From Balanoglossus misakiensis (taxonomy: Eukaryota; Hemichordata), in contig CM082582.2 in NCBI GenBank assembly GCA_040954595.2, positions 11,594,001-11,658,000 of the forward strand: 64,000 nt of DNA. Reading direction: 5' to 3'. The position numbers and the translations under genes were made by a program. Of this stretch, positions 50,301 to 64,000 are shown piece by piece; the first letter of the stretch is position 1, and each line of letters begins with the position of its first letter. The notes under the pieces are model-generated. The model made no database searches and was not told where the DNA came from. It saw only the letters and a program-made list of their open reading frames with translations.

Positions 50301-52647
50301 AAACTGAAAATGTACCAATCGTTATCTGGTGATGGTTGGTCATTTCTCAGTCTCTCAAGAAAATACTTCTGGTCTTTTTGAAATAATACATCATGGAAGG
50401 TACATCAGTGATAATATATATACATCATGATAAAACTAGGGATAAGACTAAAACAGGTGTGGCACGTGACAAGTTTGGTCCACGAAGACCCAAATCTACT
50501 GGACAGAAATGATAGTTTAACTTTACTGGTACACGAGTCTTTGCTTTAATCTGTCACTAAAAGTTGGGAGGTCGATAAAAAGAGATATTTTTAGTCAAAC
50601 GAGAAAATGAGAAGATCAAGAAAAATATCCCCGGTTGAAAAAATTTTCACGGCAGTGCACGTGGCTCTCTAAACGAGTATCGCTTCATCCACAAAGACCG
50701 GAAGGTCCGTGACTTCACACGGAGGCGCCTACCGACTCGTCAGTGAGTTCACCCCTTTGACTCGTGCTACTAAATTTCAAACGGAGACCTCCATGCGACT
50801 AAAGGTTTGACCACGGATATCCCCTATACGTTGCCTAATTAATGGTTAGCCGAAAGGTCCACCGGAGATTTATGTCCCATCCCCAAGTTCTCCAGTGTCA
50901 TCCCCAAGTCCCGTGCCTCGTAATAACTCCAGAGTAAATAAACCACGAAGATTTATTTGACAGTCGATACTTATTTTTCATTTTCATCTACTCCTAATTT
51001 TTGTTCACCAAGACCCCTGGCGTCCTTGCCGAGTTCGTGAAAGAGAATGGCATTATGGGTCGTCAACGGCTTTAACTTCATCGCCAGCTGGGTTTCTTTC
51101 GTGTGCACAAAAAATGGCCAGGCATGCGGGTACATCTACATCAATATTGCTTTTCAAAACTCCAGTATTTTTAAAGACTAGGGATCCGAAACTTTAACTG
51201 TTAGTAAATGGCAATTCCGAACGAAATCATAACCTAACTTGTTTTCTGAAATAGATACATTCAAAACGAATGTTGCGCGGATAATAAGTTCAACTCTCGT
51301 GAGCGTTAAATGAATTTAGTTCTCGTCGTCGAGATTATCCACCGATAAACATTTCTAAGAGTCACTACAGATGGCGCTATGCTACACACTGAGGAGCTCC
51401 CGAGTTCCTTTCGTATGATAGAATACTACAATAAACTTTTTCGTACACACTTGGTTGGGGGCGCACATACTATCATGAAATCGCTGTTTTGAGCACAACT
51501 TCCGTTGATTTAACCTTTGATAATCGTAATGTCAAACCCTACTGTAACAAGCTCATACATTGGACTAGTAGTTCGGTGACATCACCGGTGAGGTATTTTT
51601 GAACGCAAAACAAAGCAAAGCAAAACAAACGTACCAAAATACAGCACGTTCTCCGCTGACACTGTGCTGAATCAGATGTCGTCCATGGCTTGGTACAATG
51701 GCGCCACTACCGGTGAATAATGAATGTTTTCTATTGGCATCTTCAAGTTCCATCATGTCACTCCATGAGTACGATCATATATTGCCTCCATACAAGTCTC
51801 AAATCTAGAATAAAAGGGAATTGTTTGATTTTTATTAGCATGGTGGAAACAGGACTGACAAAAATAGTGGTCCAGAAAGAAAAATACACAATTTCATGTG
51901 GATGTTTGTTATAAGATCATTTAAGTTGTGTAGCATTATGTACAAAGGTACCAACGTGTCTACAAGATAACCATGCCATATTTCAGCTCAAGCCAATCGT
52001 GTGTGTGACCACATAGCCTAAATAATTTTCATCTCACGAAAACGGTTTGATACGAGTTTTGGAATGCTGGGTACCAACACTAGCGCCACCAGTGGCCAGA
52101 TGGAAGGTTGCCATCGTAGAGGCGTCATGTTACCCGACCAGACAGTTTATCCCACATTAAAACTGAGTGAAATACTGTACTTTGCATATGAGATAATTAA
52201 CATATTTGCCCGGCAGAAAGGTCAGAATCAATCTGCATAGCGCCTTCAGCGACATCGGCAATTTTTCGCTACTGGTTCTGTAGGTAATTGACCAAAAGAC
52301 CTGACGATTGTGATCAAATTCAATGGCTCAATTTTAATGCCAAAACAAAAGCTCAATTGATGGCCGACCGTACGAAGAATGGGAACCGCACAGCGCTTTG
52401 AACCTGACTCACAAGCAGAAAAAATATGCATCCAATTAAAAAACTCTTTCAAGGTTTGCCTCGCTTTCTGTTTGTGTTGTTTTCTTCAATAACATTTTGC
52501 CATTCAAAAAGATGATAACGATGTTAGTGAAACGCCCATAGCGGTATGTTCGTCTAAATTGTCGTAGAAACACAGCGGAAATAACGCCAATTTGTTAATT
52601 ACTGCTGACATCGCGAAGACAACTAGATCTCTTTGGGTTCAAATAGA
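47394..52647. other. Non-coding stretch
   Basis: No gene is recognisable. A CpG-rich islet at about 48220-48420 contains GCGCGCGCG twice, at 48308-48316 and 48336-48344. A TGACGTCA site lies at 49803-49810. A 167-codon plus-strand frame at 48109-48612 begins at GTG and has no identifiable domain. Confidence 0.5.
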
Positions 52648-52687
52648 AACAATTGTAATAATTGTTGGCGTTGGTAATTGTACAATT
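52648..52687. promoter_or_regulatory. Cluster of inverted ACAAT/ATTGT motifs (SOX-like)
   Basis: AACAATT (52648-52654) and its inverse AATTGTT (52660-52666) are separated by 5 bp, and the perfect palindrome AATTGTACAATT follows at 52676-52687. Paired inverted ACAAT motifs with short spacing resemble sites for dimeric SoxE-type HMG factors. The region is AT-rich, so chance is possible. Confidence 0.25.
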
Positions 52688-55600
52688 TCCCGTCTTCCTT
52701 GCTGCAGTCTACGAAAAGGACGATATAATTGTGAATTGAATTTCGAAATTAAGTTGTGCGCGTGAGAAAGCAAATAGCAACAACAGAACCAAATTAAATT
52801 AAATTCAAAGACAAATTTTGTCTTTAAAATGGCTTAAATTTGTCATTTGTTTATTCCCGGGGTTCATTAAGAGTGTCGAAAATTCCATTATTTTTATTCA
52901 AAGATAGCTCGGGGTAATTTTTACTTCTCTCGATTTCACCTTTATTGAAAAACATATTTATTTAAATATTCCTGTGAGAAAGCAACTGTTACCTGGTCCC
53001 AAATGACTGTAAATCGCAAAAGTGCTCTAGATTTATGGATGAATGTTATTTTAAAGATCTCGCTTGCTTGGCGTTGTTTCTTTTGCGGATATGCATACGG
53101 ATTGAGACGAGGCCTCATATCCAAAACGCATCAGCTTGGCACGTAACAGCTTGTTTGTTTGGGGCTGTGTGTCGAGACACGTTTAAATTTTTATATTTAG
53201 TGTACAGTCGTCCTGAAACATTAATATAGCAATGCTCACGTTTTTGCTCTTCATTTTCTACGTAGCACGAACATTATTTTTCTTTACCAATGTTTGGTAA
53301 AAAAATATTGATTCGTAAGAAAATATCCTCTGCTGGTACCATTTCTTTGCATTGGGGGCGCTGTTCGTGCTTCTCGCATGTGGTGAAATTAAAGAATTTA
53401 TGGGAACCTTTGACCTCTTTCATTTACCAATTCACTCTGCTCGTGCCAGGCTTATTTTATCATATCGTAAACCACTATGAAGACCGAACTTTCCAAGCGT
53501 CTGAAGGCGCCCGTTCGCCGATAATGAACCGCAGTATCTCTCTCACACGGCCGACTACGCCATTGTATTGATAATTGCGAAGAACTGCCACAGTATTAAA
53601 CAGCGCGTTATGCTTCATTAGACGTCTAAGACACACTGGCAGCGCCGGGGTCTTTGAACTTGATTTATGATGTAAAACCCGAGAATGGGATGACGGACAA
53701 GCCGTCTTCAGCTTCCTGGGAACGGGACCGAGGGGAGGGATTACTTTGATTGCCTCGACACACACACGGACGGAGGGCCTTGAGAAAAAAATCTTTCTGG
53801 ACAAAAATGTTGAGCTCTCCATTATTTGATTGTATAACAAAACGACAGAAGTTGGGAACACTGGACACTGACTCTTCCCGTGAATGTTTTCTCCGCCTGT
53901 ACTGGGGGAAAACCTGTTCTTCATAAAAAAATTGTAAACTGGGTCCACTTGTGGTTTTAGAAAACAACACTAGAAAATGTAGTACGAGCAGCCTACGAAA
54001 ATGTTGAAACAAACAACGTCGTGAGTTACAGCTACTGTTCTTGAGATGGGTCGCTCGTAAAGGGGGTGGCGGACAACGTTTTGTGTTTGTTATCGACTGT
54101 GTTGAAAAGAAAATGATGAGCTGGGAATGACAGGAGTTTATGGTGTGCCCAAGGAGGTTCAGATTACACTCCCAGTAGCATTAATCGCGGACAATAACGC
54201 AAAATATACACATACACAGACAGGCGACTGTCTTCCCATCCGCGTTACCTTTGACCCCGGCTGTCAGTGCGAGGGTGTCGTCTTCGTGAACGTTGATATC
54301 AATTATCAATGCTATCTGTCAGCTCGAACAGACACTACTGAATCAAACTTGGCATAAAACGCCGTCCTAAGAAAACGATGACCAGTACAGTAGCTTTGCA
54401 AAACATTGAAAATAAAAATATTTAACTCTCAGTTCAAGTATATACATGTAAACCTATATCGTCACCAACGAACAACAGTCTGTTATTTCACAGATCATTT
54501 TTGCATCCATTCGAAAATAAGACGCGATCGGGATTTATAGCATTACGACGACACCGCGCGAGATCTCGCGGCAACGGAGGAAGTCACCGGGCGGCTCGAG
54601 TAATCTGTATCAATCACTGTAATTGACGTGAAAATATTTGTACAGCGGTAATCAAATTTGTCTAGAATCGCTGTATTGACAAAAGTCAACGTACACTTCC
54701 CATGATGTACGGCACGCAATCCAGTTAGGCTAATAACACGGCGCGAAGAAAGAGCATGGATTTAGCTTCGAAAAATTTATTCCACCTGCGCCAGAATTTT
54801 TTTAAATCTCTGGAAAATGCGGTTTTCAGTCACCAAGGGCATCAAAATAAAGGCGCGAACACAATGGTACAATGAGATTAAAACATATTTGTGTACACAA
54901 CTCATAAAACGCGACGCTGTTCCCAGACATGAGACTCGGGGGAAAATTATTTTGAAACAAATATGATTCATGTTCGCTCGATAAATCAATTTTAACGGTC
55001 TGTTTATATTATGGGACTCATCGTACTAAACAAAATGCGAGATAGACCAACACATTTAAAGGGATTATGTCATTATCACTTTTAACAGTCTCGTTCCTCC
55101 CGACATTAGCGCTGATAAACCCGTCGCTTTTCTGCAGACACGCAGAACGTATTTATCATTGGTACTTGGATGAATAATGTAAACTTTGCACTGACATGCC
55201 AAAGATTTGCCACAACTCGGGAACTATTTACGGACACTGAATCAACTGTTTAGAAACATACGCTTAAACACTCCGCAATAATCAAAACAAAAACGTTTTA
55301 TTGTACTAAACAAGCGATAATTAACGATACACTCGAGATGTGTTCTCTATTGTGTTTCACCCAGCGCGCTTTTCTCTTTTGTTTATCGCCGTACGCCCTG
55401 CGCCAACAACAATGCATTTCACCCACTGTCAATTTCACTTCGCGCGCCTGATGTCAAGTGCGCCGTGACAAAAAGATAGAACGCGCAAATCTTATCTCTG
55501 AATATTGACAGCCGTTGATTAGTAAGTGTCTCAAAAATGATGGAAATGAAAGATGAATAAAATTGTACCCAGAGACTTTCATTGCTTTCTATAGAGTACA

Positions 55601-58600
55601 CAAATAGAACAGTCTCGACATATTCAGTGACATATGCTGAAATATTGTGGAATTTTGTGACGCATAATGCTATTTTGGTTTGAATAGCAGGTGTTTTGTG
55701 TAGAAGCTAATTGGTTTAGTGTAAAATTTCATGTTTCCCTCTCTCTCCGACAGTATGTTTGGCCTGCAGTATGTAGCTCTTTGATACATGCACCGAAGAC
55801 TGTGATTAGATCGTCAGTGATCAACCGTAAACGATGTAAAGTCTTGTATCGCCCAACGCGATTGTAAATAGTTCCTATCAAATAATCCCCAAACCGGATC
55901 ATTGGTGCGTGTGGTCATTTGGAGAGATGGGACGGGCGGAAAAATTCAGCGCATTTTGGACAGAAAGTTTTGCGGCTGTCGGTCGAAGCGCTGCCGCAGG
56001 GTTTCTGTCTTGCCACGGTGGTGCTGTTCTGCGATAACGAACCGGTGACGGTGTGCGCAATGGCGAGGCGCGGGAACAAATAAACAATGTGTTTATCGCA
56101 CATTTTCGACCAAAAGGGGCTGGGGAGGAATAACAACGATAATGTGTTGGCTCACACCTTCCAGCCAAGCAGAAACGTTTTGTTGACACCGTTCATGAAT
56201 CGGTTTTAATTGTAAACGACGCGAGAAACAAAGCACCCGATGGGACCAACTGAACCGTGCCTTAATTGTCTTATCTGGTCTTCAAATCTAAATCTTACTT
56301 CAATTTTGCTAATCGAGGGCATTTGTTTCACTTTTCAGCTTGGCTTGACCACAACAGTTCATCGCAAAATTAACTTGAAACGGGGTGTCTGATCTTCACG
56401 CGTTACTTGTAAATTACAAGCGCTCTCATGACCGCCGGAGGAAAAATTTATCAAATTAATAGTTTCAGTAGGTGTTGATTATCTGCAGCTGTATGCATAT
56501 TCGGAGGAACAATGAATTCAAAAATAGGTATTTCTTACTGAGACAACACATCCAACACAATTAAAATGTAGTTTGTCCAACGTGTCAATAGTTGGATGAC
56601 GTAGGCCAATCGGGTTACTTTACTAGTTTTACGTGTGGCATCTATTACGCGAGCAGAGACGGCACCGAGGGTTAATTACTGAGAAGCGAGAAAAACAACT
56701 TTGGCTCGGTGACTTCTGTGAAATTCCACGGAACAAGAGGTTTTGTTGTCTGGCCCAAGGGCAAAGATTAAGCTCGGTATGATTGCGATGGGGCGATGAC
56801 AAAGACCCGAACAGGGCTATACCATCGCGACAATTACACATTAGTTTTAAATTAATCTCGGCTAACTCTCAGCCTCGAGTGTCAAATCTCGTTTCTTCTG
56901 TCACCCGCTCTTTTTTCTCTCTCCTAGCGATCTCTGTTTTGTTAGCTTGGCGACATCTCTCGGCAGATAAATTATCTCAATATTAAACATTTGCGGGCGA
57001 AAGCGCCTTAAAAAGTTACGATAATATATTTTGTCATCGTCGCACCGAGACTAAGCCGAGGACGAGGTCAGATCGTGAGAAGAAATGCGTCGAACAAAAA
57101 AACGTGCCTGTGTTGCAGGTCACGATTACTCGATTGTAATCCATGAATGGTCGCCTCCTTGAAACTAATCTCGTGGTTATACAAAGTAAAACCGTTACTT
57201 ATCACGAAAGGGAGGGTGTTTTCTGAGACGCAAGATCTAGGGTTGCGTCGGGGAACACGGTCTGTAAACTTGAAGTCCTGTCAAGTTTCGGGGGCCGCGT
57301 TATGAAAAGTGTTGAAAACACAAAAAGAGAGACAAGAGATAGCAAATCCGGATGAAGCCAACATCCTTCCCAATATGTGTACAATCTCTTTTTCTTTCCC
57401 TTCTCTCAAGTTAACTCGTCAACAGATGAAATTCATGGTTCAACTGCTATCATGTGCTGTATTACTTGCCCGACAGTATATCAATTACTACATTGCATTG
57501 CATTATTTGTCTTTCGGTATAAGTCACATTTTCGCTCACATGCATGGACACGAAAAGGTCACAGTCAAGCGTATTCTTCTCCTCTGAACAAAGCATCACT
57601 TTCGCGCTTGTACAGGAGAAGGTAAAATATTGCTAGATGGCGAGCTGTTTAACTACAAATTTGAAAAAAAGTGAAGATACACACTCAACGTTAGATGATC
57701 TGATACATTCACAGCTAATTATATGAAGAATTCATTATGCACAGTGCACCAAAAAAATAAAGTGTTGACAGTTACGAAAATAGACGGAAGATTCCATCTC
57801 CCGCTGTTTCAATGAAAAGAAAAATCATTTCAATAAGTTATGCGGCTTGTTCGCTTTTGTTTGTTTGCACTTTGTGTGTGTTCGTCGTTGTTTGATTTTC
57901 ACGTATTAAAATCAACACACACTCCGGCCTCATAGAAATATGGCATGGATTGCATTGTAACACTGGGGGCTTGTCTCACCATGACTGTATGCCCCGGGGG
58001 CGCGTGTTGCGTACAATGTGTATACTTTTGTCTACCTTTTTTGCGGCGTGTTTAGACCACGATTAGAAATTCATTACATTGACAATCTGCCTCAGCTAAG
58101 AGTTTCACAGTTCACTCCACCCCTTCCTCCGACGTAATCCAAAGCTTTCTCTTTGGTTCACCATTCAAGCAAGACCCCCAAAAGAGAAGCACATTGAATG
58201 GAAAACTAAGAACTGGGATTCTCTAAATATTTATATGGAATCCGACATGCTGTGTCTCACTTAAATGTTGGGAAGTATATCACTCTTTCATAACTGTCTG
58301 GTTTGCAGATATATTTTGACAGAAAACATCTCCGCGTGCCATTTTTGAGACAGTTATTGTCCGATATATCCAGAACTAAATGCGTTTTGGGAAAAAAAGT
58401 GGGACCAAAAAGAACATATACTAACATTGTAAATAAATCGTAATTAAGTTATGCTGAGAAAAAAATATCACATGTTTCCAATCTATATGTTCTGTATACT
58501 ACTTTTCAGTATTGGTGGCATCCAAAAATTTCCAAATCTAAGCGCTATCACAGCGGTTTTGAAACATTTCGACGCGTGCGTCAGTTCCTATAAACGACAT

Positions 58601-59805
58601 GCAGAGTCGCGAAATATTCCGTCTCGGAAGGTCTGTCTTCAAGTTGACCAGATGCTTCGTTTCAAGTGGGTGGCTGGTACCATAAGTATTAAACCATTAG
58701 TAGTATCTGACACGATAGCGAAGCATGTCCATTGACCCCTGACCCCCCTTCATAAACAGCTTATTTGTATTATTTGGTACTCAGTGTTTTCCATCTCCGG
58801 AGAGAGGGCTGTTGAAAGCATATCAGGATATGAGATTTCCCGGTGCCCGGAGTCAAGATGTTGTTTGACATGATATTGGGGTGTGGGGGGGGGGGTGCAC
58901 GCGCTCTTTGGACGGGTACTGATCTCCGCGCCACGGTCAGACCGTAGGCGAATGCCGCGGTGTGAGATTTACAGTGAACTGGAAAGTTCAGAGAGTCCTA
59001 AATGAAATGACACGGGTCCCAGAATCGTGATGCACGTTTGCACTAAAGAAAGATTGAGACAGTCTATCATATCCAATGATCATTAAGAATTTTGCCCCCC
59101 ACCCCCACCCTCCCCTACCGCCATTTTAGATGGCTGATGCGCCCAATCCTCAGTGCAAACACACTATTATGTTCATGCTTATTTTGCGTGCATACATATA
59201 CAGACTTCCTGGCGAACCGAATCTTTTTCTTTTCTTTAATGAAAACAAACATCCCGAGCAGACATCAAATATTTGAGTTGAAACGAAGTGAAGTATCAAC
59301 CGAGCTTCTAGTTTGAGATGGCTTAGTGCACGCCCTCAGGACATGGTTTGAATTTCTGACCGACCGATTAAAAATGTACCGTTCGAATGCCATGAGCGAT
59401 ATAGGTGGCCTACAGTATAATACTGGCTATTCAGTCTCTAGTGGACATTGCTGATTTTACACATACTGAAAGGGTCACACATAACATGTGTGTTTGTTTT
59501 CAACCCTTTTCCGTGACTGTCCATTTAATTGTCTATTAATTCAATATTATTTGATTTATACTTCACCATCATGTCTGTTGTACATGTTAGTGTTACCTAC
59601 ACATGTTGTAGTGTACCTGCAGTGTACGCCTACTTACAGAAATGATAATAAAATCCGAATATACCCTCTTTTCTATGGGGTGAGCAACTCAATTAGATGT
59701 TACAGTTGATATAGTTAATGAGGGGGGGGGGTAGAGATGAAAATGACAAGTCAAACATTGGAGATAGCTGCACTCATTAATCAAAACAAACAAACACACA
59801 CGTAC
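52688..59805. other. Non-coding stretch
   Basis: No gene is recognisable. G-runs lie at 58885-58895 (11) and 59722-59731 (10). A GC-richer patch at about 55900-56150 is open on the minus strand for 96 codons without any domain I recognise. Confidence 0.5.
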
Positions 59806-59912
59806 ACATACATACATACATACATACATACATACATACATACATACATACATACATACATACATACATACATACATACATACATACATACATACATACA
59901 TACATACATACA
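59806..59912. repeat. (CATA)n microsatellite, about 26 copies
   Basis: A nearly perfect CATA tetranucleotide array is bordered by TACACATA on the left and the variants CAGACATACAGACATG on the right. The peptide-like Thr/Tyr/Ile/His and Met/Tyr/Val/Cys repeats across it are artefacts. Confidence 0.95.
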
Positions 59913-62900
59913 GACATACAGACATGACCTTCACCTGCGTTTTATTCTAACGACCAAATGTACGCGTGTCTGCGACTTTATAACACTGCGAAATTCTGCA
60001 GGCGCACTGTACATTGTGCGTCACAGCTTTAGCGCCCTGGCAAGGCCCATGGGGATACGTCACAAAAGGCGGTAGCTAGCCACCTCTCGCGGGAATATTA
60101 GTCTGTGGGCCTAAAAGAAAGTGTGAGCGGACGGATAAGCAACAGCACAGGTTATTGGGTCTTTCGAACGGCAACAGCTTGAACGGCGTGATGTCTGTGG
60201 CCATTTGCTCATTTAACGAGTTCTAATATTTCAAACCATGCATTTTTTCGTCATTTTTGTTTTGCAAAATCGTTGTCGACATCACGGGGACATTTCGTAA
60301 CTGCTAATCAATTTCGCGAATCACTTTCATGTTTTTTTTCTTGCAAGAACGAATATTTTATGCCCTATTCTAGCTGGTATGGCGAACCCCTAGCACCTCA
60401 CAGATCCAGAAATGGCAAGTCTTTTCTACAAGACTCCCCGGTGACATTTTATAACTGTTCGCTTATTTCATTTTCCCCCAACTATTTTCAACCCCCCTAT
60501 AGACTGAAAATGAAATAATCTCACAATACGAACGTAATGAGCATTTGGTGTCGACAATGGGCGGTTAGAAAGTATGAAACAAGCGAGGCTTTCATTGGGA
60601 ATAAAATGGGTGGTAACAACCCTCGGGAATAAAACAAACTGAATTGTCGCCTGTTCAGTAAAGGTCCAAACACATGCCCCCTGCATACGCCTGACGAAAT
60701 TCTAGGTCTAGCTGAGTAACAGCTGAACGCGCTGTCGAATAGAGCCGTTGCATCACACGGTGGCACTTTGGGGACTTCGTCTGTGTGAATGCGTGCGCCA
60801 TGCGTGCGCGCGCGTGCGTGAAGGGGGCATGTGTGAAAATATGTGTATCATTGTATCTCTACGCAAGCCGAGTTTTATCGTTTCCGGGTATATCTAAACA
60901 TGGAAAACTTTCTGAGATAGAGATTGTGCCATAACTTTTACTTCAATGTACACCTATTTGAGCCTATTTTTGTGTTTATTATAGACATAACCTTTCGCAC
61001 CGAAAGTTCAAAGTTCATGACTATAAGAGCATAGCTGTTGCGCCCAGTGTTACCGAAACCACAGCGAATACTGTTAAAATGTTTTTGAAAATCAAAGACA
61101 TCATGATTTCTGTATATGAACTCAAGGAGGGGGCGGGCGGAGAGAGCAGGAAGAGAGAGAGGTTTTGAAAGTTTATGAAGAACGTATCGGTGAGGCAGTG
61201 TCTAGTGATATTTCCTGATATTTTTTACTCGTCACATCTTGAAAAGTCAAGCTTGCTTTCCGCCTGTGGGAATCGCGAGATAAAATCTCCGCAGGTAAAC
61301 CTATATGCTTGTGGCATATACCCCTCTCTCTCGCCCGCCTCGCACCCGTTGCCTTTCGGCAAATCGCGTTCTGTCACCGCGAGCCAAACAATCGCAGCCT
61401 CGGAAGGGGGTCGATTTCGCTGCGTGTAACGTAATCGGCGCTACCTGGATGGTGAGGGCTATTCAACTCGGCGAATTTGCAAGTGATCGTTTTTTGCTTA
61501 CATGCACACAAAAAAGAAACGACCTTTCATACGGGTAATCCATTACCTATGAAAACCTGTACCGATAAAGCGGCTCGGACTGAACTATAGGGGGAACGTT
61601 CTTATAAGTCCGGCTGCTGCTGCGTATGGACAGTCGACAATTGATATATGAAAATGAGCCCCCAACTCCAGTTATTGGAGTCGTACCTTTACAAGGGTGC
61701 CGTGTTGTTCATTTTGTGTTGACAATCGCCTGAGTAATTGTAGTATCATTCGACCTTCGTTTTCCTCTAAATCTGGCCCTTTGTTGCCACTCTGTGGAAC
61801 TAATGCTATCACATTTAGGGAGGCGGGACCGCGCTTCTGAGGTCGGTCACACTGAAACGCAACACCGGGGTCCGGCCACTGGATAAAAGACGATTCTGTC
61901 CACTGTTTACTTGAATTGAGAAAGGTCATCGCAAGAAATGTTATCTCGTTACGGTCACTGTTCAAGTCTCTTTTCCACCCCCCCCACCATCCGACATTAG
62001 AGTGATTGTGAACATCACTAGCATTGAGTGACTGAATGCAAATGTGAAAGTTAACGTTTCAAAGTGAATGTTCTTTTCCGAAGAAACGCAGATCCCAGAG
62101 TTGAAAAGGAAAGGGGAAAAAGGACAATATAATGAATACACACGTCTTTTGGTTCCAGCTCTCACGTTGTGTAACGCCGGAAAGAATCGGGAGAAAAAGA
62201 CAAATTAGCATATTTTTCCAATTTGATTTACTGCGCCTGGGGCACTACCGCTCCGAGTTTCGGTTTAAAAGAAAAACGAAGGGAATAAAAGACTTTCTCC
62301 TAATTGTAAATCGTACCACTTCTAACCAGATTCCGTGTTACGTAACGTTTTGTCTTTCAAAATTGATTCGTGTGATCTTTATTATCATAAATTTCGATAA
62401 AAAGAAGTTTAAAAATTATTGTTTGTCTTTCCGACAAGGAAATTGGTGAAGAATAAAGGATGGATAGGTGGAAATCGATTTTTCGTTAACGATTATGGAT
62501 CTGATTACTGCAATTGGCCTTAGCGTTCAAAGTGCACGGTGCAGATAGTCTAGTACAAGTGACATCACCCCACCCGCCATTCTATTGTCAATTCGACTGT
62601 CCACGGACCCCCCTCCCATCCCGCGACCATGTAAACATAGAGATCGCAAGCTGCAATAGCCCGAGCACGTTTCGCTATAATAACAACTTGATTTATAAAA
62701 CGACACGTCCTTTGTTTAACTTGAAATCCATTTGTTGGTAGAAGGTGTCGCGTAGATTCGAAGAAAAAATATTTTTTCCTGGACTTACTGTGGTGGTGAT
62801 GGTGATGATGATTATCATGATGATACATAAAGATAAACAAATAAAAGTTCCATTAATTGTATTGCACATAGGCTTTCCACACCCCACCCAGGTACCTTGA

Positions 62901-64000
62901 TTTTGTTACTTTTTGTGCCTCTCAGCCTCCGGCAAGGACCTTCCAGACCACCCCACATTATTGTTTACCGAAGCTTTGTCATTCTGAAGAGGGATTTTCC
63001 TACTTTGGAGAGATGAGTCTTTACAAGACCGCCTTTAAACCTTACGATACTTTCACCATAAACTTTGACACCGAAATGATACTGATGCTACCTTCTACGA
63101 CACTGTGTCGATTTCTCCATGTTACCCCACCTAAAACGATTCACCAAAAATTATTTGTAAACAAGTGGGGTTCAAGAAAAAAACTTGGCGTGATCCCGCC
63201 GACGACGAGAAGGCGTGACCTTTCCACCTTTCAACAAAGGTGTTACAAGCAACAGAAGCAGGGTCCCTTTCCATCAAAACGATCAAAGATTTGATGAAAG
63301 CTGGAGATTATGCCCTTTACATCACGTCTTCCTGCTTGTTGAAAGAGCGTTTTCAGAATGGAATTATTGGCTACAGCAAAAGAAGGAGAAAATCAAAACC
63401 TTGGGTGTGATTCCCCTATTGTAGATGGTGGGGGCACCTTCCTGTATTTACTGAAAATCCTCTTTCATGAGTCAACTTAATTCTTTGATTGACGTACCAT
63501 TGGCGATATTGTTACAGTAACAATTAAAGTTATCGGGTACAATGTTGGGGACGGGGATGGAGGCGGTGTTCTGACCCAAATTAGACGATCTTGTAGGGGA
63601 AGGAGCTCTTGCATAAATCGACCATCAGTTCCAGAGAAAGAGAACCGAGAGAGTACGACTGTTTGTATGTGTGTTTGGGAGGTCAATGATCTCAAAGTGA
63701 GCTCCTTAGGTATTTTCACCTGCGGAAAGCTTTTGGTTCATTATTCCTAAGCGAAACGAAGGACACGTGTATATGAACACAAAACTTGTTGCCCCGGGTA
63801 TACTGGCCATATTATAAACGATGCAGACAGAAGAGATTTCTGCCCATGCTAACACATGTCTTTCTTCGATGATTAATCCATTTTTAAAACTAAACATGTC
63901 CCTGTAATAAAGTATAGAGGACTCTAATGCACACGAATCAGTCGACAAAATGACTGGGAAGCTACCTGCTTAAATTTGAACTTGGTTTCATAGCTTTGTT
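59913..64000. other. Non-coding stretch at the right end
   Basis: No gene is recognisable. An alternating purine-pyrimidine tract (GTGCGTGCGCGCGCGTGCGTG-like) lies at about 60787-60820. A run of 8 C is at 61978-61985, and a GLI-like GACCACCCC is at 62946-62954. Open frames are short and overlap on both strands. Confidence 0.5.

Noticed and set aside
59689-60075. Repetitive peptides from open frames on both strands
   Set aside because: They are translations of the CATA microsatellite.

Overview
The window is eukaryotic and comes from an animal genome. It has one spliced gene with long flanking non-coding DNA, microsatellites, G-runs and a large satellite array, and no operon-like packing. The one gene that can be supported is a forkhead transcription factor of the FoxF class. 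Its DNA-binding domain is complete and its C-terminal tail is of the FoxF type. The gene structure (long first coding exon, short last exon) and the non-vertebrate N-terminus, rich in Gln and His, suggest an invertebrate bilaterian. An invertebrate deuterostome or a spiralian would fit; I cannot name the species from sequence alone.

Layout. Positions 1-9920 are an almost uninterrupted head-to-tail array of an 88-bp unit, about 112-113 copies. The array enters the window already in progress, so it extends beyond the left edge. Two strongly diverged units (9921 to about 10110) form its right border. From about 10114 to 31500 I see no recognisable protein domain. This stretch holds a diverged two-copy duplication with a period of about 300 bp (12034-12645), a CAGA microsatellite, several runs of 10-22 G, and scattered palindromic E-box and CRE-like sites. 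The FoxF locus runs from about 31500 (candidate promoter) or 33009 (start codon) to 38991 (stop), with a 4.6-kb intron. From 39000 to 64000 there is again no supportable gene, only microsatellites (CAGA at 47344, CATA at 59806), GC-rich islets and candidate regulatory motifs.

Reading of the whole. The window looks like a developmental transcription factor gene inside a regulatory desert, with a satellite block about 23 kb upstream. Most open frames over 60 codons in the flanks begin at non-ATG codons, overlap open frames on the opposite strand, and have no recognisable domain; I treat them as chance. The least expected element is the 88-bp satellite. Nearly every unit carries a TTCCCGGAA motif (STAT-type TTCN3GAA) next to a 12-bp perfect palindrome, and sequence variants occur in blocks of adjacent units. 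I found no sign of a novel enzymatic or defence system.
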